Assembly (NCBI GenBank): GCA_032718475.1
Contig: JAUCBJ010007021.1
Coordinates: 1-64,000 of the forward strand
Direction: 5' to 3'
DNA from: Nemertoderma westbladi
Taxonomy: Eukaryota > Xenacoelomorpha > Nemertodermatida > Nemertodermatidae
Length of the DNA: 64,000 nucleotides
Position numbers and translations under genes: made by a program. The notes under the pieces were generated by a model. It was not told the origin of the DNA. It saw only the letters and a program-made list of their open reading frames with translations, and ran no database searches. The stretch's first letter is position 1; each line of letters begins with the position of its first letter. Below, piece by piece: positions 33,331 through 45,118 of the stretch.

Positions 33331-33464
33331 AGGCTCGAAAGAACCTATAGTATTCAGGTGCCGTCTGGGGTATATGCTTCTTAACGGATTCCTTGGGCTT
33401 TTATTATTTTCTGGTAGATCATAATTCATTGACTGGAGTATCTCAAAGTGGGTTTGAACTTATA

Positions 33465-33588
33465 TTGTTATAACTTACCATATTTCACTATATTTTACCC
33501 TATTTCTCTATAACTTACCATATTTCGCCATATCTTTACCATATTTCACTATATACTGTATGTCAACATTTCACTATAACGTCTATCT
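33465..33588. repeat. Island of the 20-bp satellite (second)
   Basis: Units of taacttaccatatttcacta with variants (accctatttctc, atatttcgcc), flanked by a LINE fragment and Helitron-like elements. Confidence 0.75.
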
Positions 33589-33853
33589 TCTATACCTATA
33601 AAAATCAAATTCTCTCTCTCTCTCTGTGTTCGAACTCCTCCAAAACGGGCGGAGGGATCGCGCTGGAACTTGGCATGTGTGTATAACTTTAACCAGCGGT
33701 CGTTATAGGCCACTTTTCGAAAAGTTTAATTCACGTTCGGTACCGGTACTGGGTACCGGTACGTCAGTAGGCCTATACCGGTACCAGTACGCCAGTAGGC
33801 ATATGCCGGTAGCGGGAAATACCGGGTAACATGCCTCGGGTATTGCCTGCTAG
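33589..33853 (+). mobile_element. Helitron-like element 1 (non-autonomous)
   Basis: Starts TCTATACCTATAAAAATCAA followed by a CT microsatellite and a GAACTCCTCC...GGAGGGAT inverted motif, typical of Helitron 5' regions in animals. It ends in a short hairpin (AATACC...GGTATT) followed by CTAG and then T. 265 bp, no ORF. Confidence 0.62.
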
Positions 33854-34122
33854 TCTATACCTATAAAAATCAAATTCTGTCTCTCTCTCTCTCTGTGTTC
33901 GAACTCCTCCAAAACGGGCGGAGGGATTGCGCTGGGACTTGGCATGTGTGTATAACTTTAACCAGCGGTCGTTATAGGCCACTTTTCGAAAAGTTTAATT
34001 CACGTTCGGTACCGGTACTGGGTACCGGTACGTCAGTAGGACTATACCGGTACCAGTACGCCAGTAGGCCTATGCCGGTAGCGGGAAATACCGGGTAACA
34101 TGTCTCGGGTATTGCCTGCTAG
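33854..34122 (+). mobile_element. Helitron-like element 2, head-to-tail with element 1
   Basis: 269 bp, nearly identical to element 1. Begins with TCTATACC directly after the CTAG of element 1 and ends with the same hairpin and CTAG. The tandem arrangement is as expected from a Helitron inserted next to another or from rolling-circle concatemers. Confidence 0.62.
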
Positions 34123-34562
34123 TAATCTATAAAGCCTACTTTGTTTAAATGTTATTGTTACTGTCTATATTGTGCTTCCCTATGGTCGGTATTTCGGGTG
34201 GAATCCTTGCGTAAAGTAAAGGTTTCATATAATGTGTGTTTTAGGTTGCTATTTAAATATAGTAGAAACGACGATGCCGACACAATGTTTGTCCAATATC
34301 GCGTTAATACCTTTACGAGTACACTCCGGGTACTTATTTACTCCTTGTTGAATCGTATATCGAAGTCTAACTCTATTATTTCTGCTTGTTATAATGGTTG
34401 CTCTGACTCAGTCCTTCGGGACCGTTGGAACACACTATTAATGTAATTTAATTATTTGTAATAACCATATTGTTGTGCTATAATTATTAAACATTTATTG
34501 TATGTACAATGGGCTACGGCCCGATTAAATAAAAGTAATAATAATAATAATAAATAATAATA
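34123..34562 (+). pseudogene. 3' end of a non-LTR retrotransposon
   Basis: Plus-strand frame at 34141-34446 without start, encoding a C-terminal RT tail (LYCASLWSVFR, LRKVKVSYNVCFRLLF, SLLNRISKSNSII) typical of jockey-related elements. Followed by a short 3' UTR (acaatgggctacggcccgat) and a (TAA)n tail at 34535-34562. Confidence 0.72.
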
Positions 34563-34945
34563 CTGTAATAACTTACCCTATTTCACTATCTTACCCTATT
34601 TCACTATAAGGTACCATATTTCACTATAACTTACCATATTTCACTATAACGTACCATATTTCACTATAACTTCCCATATTTCAATATAACTTACCATATT
34701 TCACTATATCTAACCATATTTCACATTTCTTACCATATCTCATTAAAACTTACCATATTTCACTATAACTGTATAACGTAACGTACCATATTTCACTATA
34801 TATTACCATATTTCACTATAACTTACCATATCTCACTAAAACTTACCATATTTCACTATAACGTACCATATTTCACTATAACTTACTATATGTCACTATA
34901 ACTTACTATATTTCACTATAACTTACCATATTTCACTATAACTTA
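34563..34945. repeat. 20-bp satellite, part left of the BEL insertion
   Basis: Units of taccatatttcactataact directly abutting the BEL element, with ACTTA as the last five bases. Contains the same variant order (cttcccatatttcaatataac, then atatctaaccatatttcaca) as 48610-48680 and 49430-49500 on the other side, so it belongs to one former array. Confidence 0.9.
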
Positions 34946-36136
34946 TGTAAAAGCTTTTGTGGGATAACTGATACGTTTGCCTTTGCTGGCCAGTTCCCCC
35001 CCAGTCGCTAGAATACTCTCAAAGGGATTTATAACTAAAATAGTGCAAGCTACCAGCTTATTGGCTGATGTGCTATACGGAGATATCTGGGCTCAGTTTA
35101 ATCGGCCAACTAGCTTAGAGAGGTTGCCTTAGCCTTGCTGCCCGTGTCGGCCAATAGAATTTGCGTGGGCGTTGATTTCGACCTATCCCAGCGCTACTGA
35201 ACTGAATTTCCTATCTCTATGCTCATCCTCTGTGTTGAACGGGGCTTCGTGGAATAAGGGTTTTTGGTATACTCGTATAGTGGTAGTAGTCATATGATTT
35301 TATATGATTCTGTTGTTATGTTCCCATTTTTCGCCATAACACCGGCTTTTTGGGAAGAACTCTAGTAAAACTGCTTAAATTATCGAAAGTATAAACTGTT
35401 ACCTCACCTACCGATCAATCTAATCAATCAACCTACCTATTAATCATATTGTTTGTACTGTTATTTACCGTCAGTTATTAATTGTATCTATTTGTTGATG
35501 GAAATATTGCTCTTTGGAGAATACTGATAAATCACCCAAATTTCCCAATTTTCTTGATACACTACAGGTTAGAGAGACAGGCTATATATAACAATTGCGA
35601 TTTATATTAATGTGGTGTATTGAATCTAATGTTATTTAGCAGACCCTACATGAGTCAATTACTGCTCTCTTTATGTGTGATCAAATATACTGACGGTCGG
35701 CAGAATAGTGTGCATGATTGTGATTGGTAACAAAGTATTTCCTAAAGAATACGCTTTATACTTTAATCATAAGCAGTATCGTTGCGTTTAGTATAAGTCC
35801 TAGTTCTGTTTAAATAGATAGAGCGCCACGTCCTAAAGGAACTGTTAATATTTCCCGAAAGCCAATAATATCTGTCAGGAATTAATTATTAACGATCTAT
35901 CGAATAATACAGTAAGTTTACACTGCAACCTTACACTGCGATAATAAAATTTAAGCATCCGAATTCAGCCTCCCGGGTGTAGATCCATCGGGTGAATGAT
36001 CGCGCATGGGCTGACTTCGGCTAATGTTTTGTGTATTAGCATAAAATATCGTCGTATGCTAAAGGTGTTTTAATTAACTAAAAGACATATAAATTTTGGC
36101 AGGTTAAACTGCTAAAGGTCTTCAAAAGCGCGAACA
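34946..36136 (+). repeat. BEL 5' LTR
   Basis: 1,191 bp from TGTAAAAG to CGAACA. A TATATATAA stretch at about 35582-35591 and AATAAA at 35943-35948 are candidate promoter and polyadenylation signals in the right order for a U3-R-U5 structure. No clear tRNA primer site was recognised directly after it. Confidence 0.95.
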
Positions 36137-37873
36137 GTAACAGTTTATAATCTTATTGCAGTAGGCAATAAGGTTGCAAAATACCGTAGTGACTGGTAAA
36201 ACTGAACCGGTGCTTCTGTAGGTCAGTAGGCCTAACTGTCATCACCGGTACCGGTACTGCTGTACAAGTACATTTAGTATTATTCGATTTTGATTATTGT
36301 ATACCGGTAGGCTGTTTAAGAGATTAGGGACTGTACACCCCTTGTTTCTTTTGGAGCTTACTTATTTCTGTCGGTTTTATTTCCTAGTAAGTTAATATTG
36401 AGCTGAAGACGTGTAAGTCTGCTCAGATTGTTCAAATAATTGTAGGCTGAACTGCTGTCTGACTGTGTTGAGTTTGGAGAGATTACGGCGTGTGTAGAGT
36501 TTGTCTGATAAAGTGCCGTTAGTAAGTTGGGGCAGCCATATGCGGTAAGGTCAATCCCCTCTTAAAGAATAAGTCGTACTACCGTGTTAGAACGCATACT
36601 AACTAACAGTTTCAGAGTCTGCATATACTGTAGTTTATTTAGGCTTGATCGTAGTCTGCCAGTGTTTTGGCCTGTGTCTGTTTGAGTATTCTGTACGGGT
36701 AGCGTAATATTTATTATTCAGAGTTTATGCGATTATTCGCAACATTCATGTCCCCAAGTTTATTCCTACAGTAATTGTGCTTGTTATACATACCGTTATA
36801 GTTAAACTAACCCCGGTACTACATCAGGGCTGCTCGGCGTAGGTAAAGACTGGAGATTTTGTGCTTCGGTCACTCCAGCAGATGCCGTGGTTCTTTTAAC
36901 TGTTCAAGTATATTTAACTACTGATTATTTGTTATACCGGTACTTGTACCTAATTTAGGGTTTAGTGTACAGTGCTTTCCGAAGTAATTAGTGTAGGCAG
37001 TATATTTGTGTTGTAAAGTGGTTGATAGGCACATTCGTTAGCTCTATTAGCTTCTGGGTAGGAACAATCAGTGATACATAACGTAGTACCTATAGCGATA
37101 CGGTTATAGGTCGTCAGGCGGTGGTATTTTCCTATCTGGACAGTACAGTATATTTACTACTACTTATTATTTCAAATACCGTAGTACCCTGTCCGTTGTA
37201 ATAACCAGAAATCTAACCCTTTGTTAGGCTGGTTTGTAGTTCCCTGTAAAATTACCCTAAAAATTTCGTACGTAATATTTTGTTGTGTTTAATTAGAGAA
37301 TTAATCTCATCAGTATCGTAAGTAATTTGTAGTATTAAGTAACTTAGGTAAATTAGAATTATCAGTTTTAGTGTCAAATAAATAGCACTTCACTGAGAGG
37401 CGTTCAGCTTCTGTGTAGTGACTCCCCCAGAAATAATAACATTTATTTCAAATATTGACAAAAACCCATATAAACGGGTATATAAATATTATAAATCAAA
37501 TCAAACGATTTATAAATAGTAGGCCTTTCATACAACAACTAGGTCTCACTACCAGTTGGACTACTACTTAAACAACGGTAATAAAGTAAGTTAAAGTAAC
37601 TACAAACTAAGTAACCCTAAAATATTCAGGAATTCAATTATTCTAAAAATAATTGACATACCGGTACTTACTATAGGCTTATTATATTTATCTCTATAAA
37701 TTTGAGCTGAAATCATACCGGTACTCTGTAATTAATTCTAGTTCATAATTATACTTATATACTATAAGTGTAAGCTGTATACCGGTATTCACTAGGCCTA
37801 TAGGCCTACTATATATATGTATATATTTGTGCTAAATTATATACCGGTACTCTGTGACAAATCTAGTCTGTAA
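36137..37873 (+). other. BEL leader, first part
   Basis: Untranslated leader between the 5' LTR and a hAT-like insertion. AT-rich with frequent 'accggtac' and 'taggcct' short palindromes. No ORF of significance. Confidence 0.6.
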
Positions 37874-38703
37874 TAGGGCTCGATCGGAGTTGGGATTTGG
37901 CCGGAGCCGGAGCAGGAGCCGGAGTTGGACAATTTGGCCGGAGCCGGAGCAGGAGTTTTTCAAAAAATTTTAAAAATTTAAATATTTATTTAAAAAAAAT
38001 AAAGTATGGTTATCGTTCGCCAATCGCTCATAATCAATCATACTGCTGTACTGTAGGTCTAATTAATTTCATAATTTATAGATTTACGAATTTTCAATTT
38101 AAAATTTAAGTAATTAATTTATCACGGACAGACGGCCTGACGCTGACGGCTAAAAATTACCTACAGTACCTAACTCACTAACTGTCTAACTGTGGCTGTG
38201 TGGTAGAGGTGTGTACTGTAGGTTGCCTACCGCTGTACCGTAGGCTACATGTACCAGTACTGCCAGACCAGCAGACTGCAGTACATTATGCTGGCATGAC
38301 AGTCCGTAAATGGCTGCAGTGGTGCAGTGTACAATCATAGCATTTACAACAATTTTTTACAGTATGGCCTATCTGTAATAGTCTGCTGGTCCAGTGTCCA
38401 GTAGTCAGCCAGCTGGCCAGTACCAGTACTGCAGTATAGTCAGATAGTCAGGCAGTCATTGACTAAGTAAATACTGCAGTATTATGCTTGATATTGAAGC
38501 TGTACTACAGTACTGCAGTATGACAGTACTTATAGCTGTATAGGCCTAGTGTAAATAATTGTTCAGATTAGAATATGCACGAAATATAATACTTTATCAA
38601 AAAAATTAACTCCGGCAATATTTTTACCGGAGCCGGAGCAGGAGCCGGAGGTGCCAAAATGGCCGGAGCCGGAGCCGGAGGCCGGAGCTCCGATCGAGCC
38701 CTA
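37874..38703. mobile_element. hAT-like MITE in the BEL leader
   Basis: 830 bp with inverted ends TAGGGCTCGATCGGAG / CTCCGATCGAGCCCTA and a perfect 8-bp target duplication GTCTGTAA (37866-37873 and 38704-38711), diagnostic of the hAT superfamily. Both ends carry tandem GGAGCC/GGAGCA repeats. No transposase. Confidence 0.85.
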
Positions 38704-38881
38704 GTCTGTAATAATACTTATATATATTATAAGCATACCGGTATTCTAATATATTGTATATATATCACGTTACACTGAGTAACGGTACCGGTAATAAATC
38801 GCTAGGCTTGCGGTCATACTGAATTACTAGACTTGCTTTAACTGAAAATATAGTAGTAGACATTCAACTGTATAACTAAAC

Positions 38882-41800
38882 ATGTCTGACACTCAGCAAA
38901 ACCTGTCAGACAGTCTGATCGATACAACTATCTGTGATTCAGATAGGAGTGTGGAGCGAATAAGAAAGGAGTTCGGCTCACCTCCTACTGTAAAAAAGGT
39001 CATCCCTCCAGTAGTATCAGACCCTAGGCTAGTCCACCATAGGTCCATCATAGGCACTCGGGCACAAGTAAAACGGGACCAAGAGGCAGTTGTCCTATCG
39101 CAGCAACATCTTGGTCAAGAACCTACTTCCCAGCGACCCGATAGCTCCAGCAGTTCGGATACTGTAGAGTTGACTCCCGAACATGGAGTGCAGATGGCTG
39201 ATACAGTCTACTCGGACCCCCTTCTTACTCTTCCTGCTGCAGTGCTAACTACTATATTCATTGCGGTGGAGGAACATCAAGCCGACTGGGCGAAGAATAA
39301 GCGAGCGACCCAAGATAATTACGCGGGATACGCCAGGGAAGAATTGATATCTATTGTTGAATCACAATGGAACTTTCCCGGACTCGGACTTCCGTTGGAT
39401 CTGTCCGAGGCTACTTGGGAAGATATACACAGGATGGGAGTGGCTAAAGATACAATGGATCCAGCTGTTTGGAAGAGGTCGGCAGCAGGATATGTGCAGG
39501 GATTCTTCGGATCCTTGGATCGATTGGAAGAACAACTGTTTCGACAACCTCACGGACCTCAAGAGCAGGAAGAACTGCTATATCAAATACGCGAAAGAAC
39601 CCTACGCATACGACTAATCCTCTCAGCCTTTGAGGAAACTTCCAAAAGAAGACAGGACACGTCGCTGCAGGTTGCTGTCAAAACTTGGCTACATCGGGTA
39701 GATCTCAAAGTACAGGAAACGGCCCAGTGGAAATCCCAGCTGGCTGAGAGATCAACCTATGAAGAACCAACTGATGTCACCCTTTCTCAAGCGAAAAGCG
39801 AAGAGGCCGCCGAGGAACCGCGAACTAGAGACGCTATCGACATTTATTTGTCCGACTATCAGCGATTCCTAGGAGACGAAGAGTTGAGGAGACGGCTGTC
39901 TGGACTTTCCCCTAATAGTGAAGGAACCAAGCTTGTGTTGGACTCAATCGATGCCGAAATGTTAGCTGCAAACCAAGCTGAATGTGATGAAAAACTCCGC
40001 CTCACTAGAGTCCGAGAAGAACAAATAAAGAAAAGAAGGATAGAGGAACAAAAGGCGGCGGCTATGGCAGATGCAGAAGCAGAAAGAAAAGCAGCAAAGG
40101 CGGCGGCTATAGCAGATGCAGAAGCAGAAAGAAAAGCAGCAAAGGCGGTGGCTATGGCAGATGCAGAAGCAGAAAGAAAGGCAGCAAAGGCAGTGGCAGA
40201 AGCAGAAAGGAGAGCATCTGAGCAGACTACCCAACTGGAGTTGGAAAATCTGCAAGAGACACAAGACAGTATAAATAAACAGTTTACTGCTAATCAAATG
40301 CAGATGATGAGAAAATCTAATCCCAAGCGCCAGGGATACACATCCTCGGAGGAAGGCGATACTACCGATCCTGAAGGCGGAGGAAATAGATCTCATCTAA
40401 GTAGGCGTAGAAAAACATATTACCGTCGCAAATTGCCTGATTTGCCCCCAGCTGTTAAAAGACAGCTAACTAGCACAGACTTAGGTAGTGCAGAACCCAT
40501 AGAACAATTTATCCAGGTCAAAAGACTCCCTACTATAGTCGATGAACCTGAAATAATTAGGCCTGTTGTTCCCAAAGTCACTTCTGTGCTAGAGACCCCT
40601 ACACTTCCAGAGCTTAACTCTAAATTCCCTTTACATAGTACTACACTGCCTGTACCCGGTGGAACAGTCCATGCAAATACCCCTGTCCAGATAGCAGAGA
40701 GAGAAATCAATAATTTGTCTCCCGTCGTCCCGCGTCAGCCCGCTACTATGTTGGCGACTCCCGCTTCGGCGGTTGAGTGGGTGGAAGAGGGACGGCGGGG
40801 GATGAATCTCCTGCTAGGACAGATGCAGGAGACTGTCCACCAACTTAAGGGAACAGTGAGGGAAGGTAGAGCAGAGTTGCAAGAAGTGCAGCAAAGTATC
40901 GCGCTAGAACGCAACAAATTAGTCAATATACAAAAAGGCATACCAATACCCCCTGTAACATTGTGTCAACCCGTTAGGTCTGAAGTATTACATGCGCAAG
41001 GTGTGGAGCCTACACGCATCTATACTGCTAGTGAAGTTGAAACTCCTATAGCAAACCCTATTAAGGGTGATTATAGACCTGTTATTAATGATATTCCCTA
41101 TAGACCTGATAATGATCCGAGAAATTTGTATACCGATAATTCGATATTAAATAACACGATGGCCCAAGAAAGCTTTACGCGTCAGATGGCTAGAACAGAA
41201 GCCCGCCAAGCGGTCAAAGTGGGAGAGATCGTCAAATTCAATGGAGACGAAATGAAATGGTTACCTTTCAACGAATATTACAAAGATAGCATACAGAACT
41301 CTGTACTATCTAACGGAGAGAAACTTAGATTCCTCATCAAGTGTTTGGAAGGACCTCCCAAGTTAATGGCGTTAAAGTTTATTGGACATCCAGAAGGATT
41401 AAGACAAGTTTGGGATACATTAAATATCAGGTATGGTAATAAGGATAACATAGCTAAGTATTTGTATGCAAAATTAGTAGCCCCCCGACACTTCCTTAGT
41501 AGTGGGATTATAGAGTTTTCCGATGAAATTCAAGAGATCTGTAGACAACTGGACTGGTTAGGTAAGTCGCACGAATACCAGAGTTCCATGGTTATTGGAG
41601 CCGTAGTCTCTACTTTACCAAAGGGTGGAGTATGTACACGCTGGGACAAGAAAGTGTTGTACATGAATGAACAACAACGACGAAGTCCTACTATGGCTGA
41701 CCTCATGTCTTTCTTAGATGGTGAAGTCAAACTACAACTCATCAAGCAGTCCAGAGAGAAAACATCGGAAAATAAGGTAAGTGAGAAACCCGTTTCTAGG

Positions 41801-43498
41801 AGAAGGATAATACCAGTGTGTTATACTGACGACGGCGAAAGCCAAGCTTCTCAAGAAGAGGACAGCAGGAAAGACACAGCAAAATCTTACTATGACAACA
41901 AGACCTATAAAGACGTAAGTAAATACAAGTCTCGAACCAGTGACAGGAGAGAACAGGTAACAACAACTCCTCCTACGTCTCCTAAGAGAATTCACGGAAG
42001 AAAGCCCGAAGAAAGAACGAGAGTGCATAACGTTAACCAAGTTAAGGTGAGTAACATCAAACCAAAATGTGCGCTGTGCGACGGGCCCCACCGTTTGAGT
42101 GCGTGTGCTGAATTTCTAAAGAAATCCCCTGTAGACAGACGTACAGTCCTGTGGAATAAGCGGTTATGCTATAATTGCCTCAGATCAGGACACCAACGGC
42201 GAACCTGTTACTCCGACGTAAAGTGTGCAAAGTGTGGCACGAAACATCACATCTTGTTACACAGTGAGTTCGAACGAGACAACCCGAGTCAGGTAAGTGA
42301 GCCCGAACTACATGTCCAATTCAGTGATGTGAACGACACTGACCAAGGTTCTGAGTGGGAAGGATTCTATACAGACGAATTCTCCGATGCCAACGAATCC
42401 TGTTATCTAATAAATACCACAGTGTATCGAGCACTTACGTATGAAAAGGACACTGACGAGTTTACTCCAACTCCTTTTGACAAACAACCATCTTGGAAAG
42501 TTCCAACTTCCAACATAGGAATAAGAGAATTTCCTGTAGTGCAAGTGAGAGTTCATGGTCTCAACAAGAGTTACATAGTGAACGCCCTACTTGACTCCGG
42601 CAGCACAGGAACATTCATCGATCAAGAACTAGCCGAAGATATCTTTGCTGGACAACCCAAGTTCCGGACTAAATTGAATATGTCAGGAATTATGCAGGTT
42701 TGGAAATCTACCCTAACGGCAGATTACTATGTAGGTGTGTTGTCCACCCCCCAGGATAAGTTAGGAACACAAGGTATAAGGTCAGTAAAAATGGTGGCTA
42801 TAAAGAACTTTGCTACTACTCAAGCAGAACCTTATAATTGGGACGAGGATGAGAACATCCAACATCTTAAGATACCTCGATTCCAGACAGATTATCCTGG
42901 AGTGCAAATACTCATCGGCCAAAACGCGCATGAGGCGCTCGAGCCATTGGAGAAACGGCCTGCTCAACCGCAGCCACTGCAAACTTATGCGGTAAGAACT
43001 AGAGTAGGTTGGTACTTCACTGGCCCTTCCCGTAGAACTCTCAAAGAGAGATTACCTCAACAACAGGTATACCAAGTAAAGGAATGGGAAGTGGAGAGCA
43101 GTGATGTGGACGATCCAACTGAGGGAACACCATACTCCTCAGATAATGACGATATTAACTCCAATGTAGATCAATGGAGACATTGCCTTGGGACGATTAA
43201 TCCAGCCGACATCGCTTCCAGAGGAGCAACTCCTCAAGAACTGATAGATACTCCAGGCTGGTTAGGTGGATCCGACTCCTTAAGTAAAGAAGAAGAAGAA
43301 TGGCCTCCTCATCTTACCACGGCAGAAATTAGACAGGCCAAGGGAGCGGAGAAAGTAACACAACAACTCAATCGCCCAGCTAGTCGTTTATGTTTACTGG
43401 AAAGAGACCGAAAACTGTCCGAAAACTATGGAAGGCAAGATACTCTTCCTACGACTACTTCCCTAATCCGGCAAATATCTAGGGACTCCATAACGTGA
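38882..43498 (+). CDS. BEL/Pao Gag-protease polyprotein with RT-RNase H deletion
   Basis: 1,538 codons from ATG. The N-terminal Gag region is rich in Glu/Arg, with an Ala/Lys coiled-coil repeat near residues 395-445 (four ADAEAERKAAKA-like units). Nucleocapsid zinc-binding Cys/His motifs lie at about 1062-1125 (CALCDGPH, CYNCLRSGHQRRTC, CAKCGTKHH). An aspartic protease follows with LLDSGSTGTFIDQ at about 1235 and GWYFTGP downstream. The frame then jumps to WRHCLGTINPADIASRG (about 1430-1446), normally the end of the RNase H region before integrase, and stops ~55 residues later. The RT, most of RNase H and the integrase are missing, yet the frame stays open across the deletion. Confidence 0.9.
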   Translation: MSDTQQNLSDSLIDTTICDSDRSVERIRKEFGSPPTVKKVIPPVVSDPRLVHHRSIIGTRAQVKRDQEAVVLSQQHLGQEPTSQRPDSSSSSDTVELTPEHGVQMADTVYSDPLLTLPAAVLTTIFIAVEEHQADWAKNKRATQDNYAGYAREELISIVESQWNFPGLGLPLDLSEATWEDIHRMGVAKDTMDPAVWKRSAAGYVQGFFGSLDRLEEQLFRQPHGPQEQEELLYQIRERTLRIRLILSAFEETSKRRQDTSLQVAVKTWLHRVDLKVQETAQWKSQLAERSTYEEPTDVTLSQAKSEEAAEEPRTRDAIDIYLSDYQRFLGDEELRRRLSGLSPNSEGTKLVLDSIDAEMLAANQAECDEKLRLTRVREEQIKKRRIEEQKAAAMADAEAERKAAKAAAIADAEAERKAAKAVAMADAEAERKAAKAVAEAERRASEQTTQLELENLQETQDSINKQFTANQMQMMRKSNPKRQGYTSSEEGDTTDPEGGGNRSHLSRRRKTYYRRKLPDLPPAVKRQLTSTDLGSAEPIEQFIQVKRLPTIVDEPEIIRPVVPKVTSVLETPTLPELNSKFPLHSTTLPVPGGTVHANTPVQIAEREINNLSPVVPRQPATMLATPASAVEWVEEGRRGMNLLLGQMQETVHQLKGTVREGRAELQEVQQSIALERNKLVNIQKGIPIPPVTLCQPVRSEVLHAQGVEPTRIYTASEVETPIANPIKGDYRPVINDIPYRPDNDPRNLYTDNSILNNTMAQESFTRQMARTEARQAVKVGEIVKFNGDEMKWLPFNEYYKDSIQNSVLSNGEKLRFLIKCLEGPPKLMALKFIGHPEGLRQVWDTLNIRYGNKDNIAKYLYAKLVAPRHFLSSGIIEFSDEIQEICRQLDWLGKSHEYQSSMVIGAVVSTLPKGGVCTRWDKKVLYMNEQQRRSPTMADLMSFLDGEVKLQLIKQSREKTSENKVSEKPVSRRRIIPVCYTDDGESQASQEEDSRKDTAKSYYDNKTYKDVSKYKSRTSDRREQVTTTPPTSPKRIHGRKPEERTRVHNVNQVKVSNIKPKCALCDGPHRLSACAEFLKKSPVDRRTVLWNKRLCYNCLRSGHQRRTCYSDVKCAKCGTKHHILLHSEFERDNPSQVSEPELHVQFSDVNDTDQGSEWEGFYTDEFSDANESCYLINTTVYRALTYEKDTDEFTPTPFDKQPSWKVPTSNIGIREFPVVQVRVHGLNKSYIVNALLDSGSTGTFIDQELAEDIFAGQPKFRTKLNMSGIMQVWKSTLTADYYVGVLSTPQDKLGTQGIRSVKMVAIKNFATTQAEPYNWDEDENIQHLKIPRFQTDYPGVQILIGQNAHEALEPLEKRPAQPQPLQTYAVRTRVGWYFTGPSRRTLKERLPQQQVYQVKEWEVESSDVDDPTEGTPYSSDNDDINSNVDQWRHCLGTINPADIASRGATPQELIDTPGWLGGSDSLSKEEEEWPPHLTTAEIRQAKGAEKVTQQLNRPASRLCLLERDRKLSENYGRQDTLPTTTSLIRQISRDSIT

Positions 43499-45118
43499 TA
43501 GCATGTGGAGTGGGCGTGTGACTATATCATTTTATATTTGTTTTTATTTTATATTTATGTATGTATTATTATGTAATTTTATTATAATCGTTTTCTTTAA
43601 TTTTATTTAGTAGAATGTTATTTTAGAATATTTAGTAGATTAGTGCAATATATTAGTGTTTATTACGTATTTAATTACTTATAATATATTTAGTGCGACG
43701 GCAAGAAATAATTATTTTTCTCTTTCCTTACTGTCCGTATTATATTATAAATGCGAGACTATAGTAAGATGACATGTCAGTACTTCTTAAAGTACAATAA
43801 AGCCACTACTATATTTAAAGTATTATTGGTAGGCAGAGTATTAGGAATGCAAAGTTCAGATCCTCGTGTCTCGGCTAAACCAAGCTCTGGGTAGACCTTG
43901 GAAACGACTTGCCTCTTCACACTGACATTGCTTCGTGCGATATTGCTCTTCTACCTTATAACAAATAATACATATAGTAGCGTGATGTCCCTCTAACAGT
44001 AGCGTAAATCGCAAATAAATCTGTTAAACTTTTGACCATCTGTAATTCTAGTCGATTAAGATATCGTGGCACCCACCGATATACTTGAAAGACAAATTCT
44101 AGAATCAGTGGTTAACGTCCCCAGACAAGTTCTGGAATAAGTCGGTGCCCATCCTAAATATTAATTTAATATTTATTAAAATCTGTAAAATTCAGATCCG
44201 TTAACAATTCTAGTCGATTAAGATATCGTAGCACTTACCGATACTCTTAAAAGACAAATTTCATAGAATTAAGGATCCTATGTCCCCAGACCTGCTCTGG
44301 AATCAAATTGTGTCAATTTTAACATCAAATAATAAAATTCACGGGAATAAATTTAAATTCATATTCGAATGAATTTCATAAATTGTAATTTTGTGCAATT
44401 TACAACATTCCCAAAATTCCAGTAATTAATAGATCATGGGAGCGGAGATTCATATTGAGTGTACTAGAGTGCGAGAATCTCCAATATATAGTCAATAGCC
44501 GATAAAATTTATAAAATCAGGCATAAAGAGAAGATTGACAATTAAAGAATTACTATTAAATAACATCCCAGATCTGTATACATGAGAATTGCCCTAATTC
44601 TACCGCTAGTTTTCCATAATGTCACCATGGCAACACCCACGCTAGAATTAGAAGCAAGTTAAAGGAACAATAAAAGGCTTACCCCATTGCGTAGCATAAG
44701 AGTATACATAACGCACTATTAGTATCCAAGGATACATAGTAATAACGTGACATTCTGGAAGACACTGACTAACGGACAAATGGCATGCATGTGTGCAGTA
44801 AGTAATGATTGTATGGAATTTGTGCGTTTATAGGTGAATGTTACTACTAAAGTGTGTTTACAGTAGCTAATCGCAATTGTAAAGTAGCCCTAACTCTACC
44901 GAGATAACCTCAAGTGGATTCAAGCCTTTGGGACGGACAGTGGTGGGACTTGTGTCGATTGTCGTTGTCGTGCTGTTGCTACATGTTGGCGCAAACACCG
45001 CGACAACGGTACATCGGCGCTGAGAAACCCACTGTCCGGGGTCAAAGACTAGTAGGCAGCGACGCCCGCTTGCCTAAATATTGACTCATACTAATATTAA
45101 TAAACTCAGATAGCAGAT
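43499..45118 (+). other. BEL internal non-coding stretch
   Basis: AT-rich segment with no supported gene. A pair of similar ~200-bp blocks (about 44030-44160 and 44195-44320, both with 'ttctagtcgattaagatatcgt') indicates an internal imperfect duplication. 'gggagcgg' near 44438 also occurs right before the 3' LTR. Confidence 0.5.
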
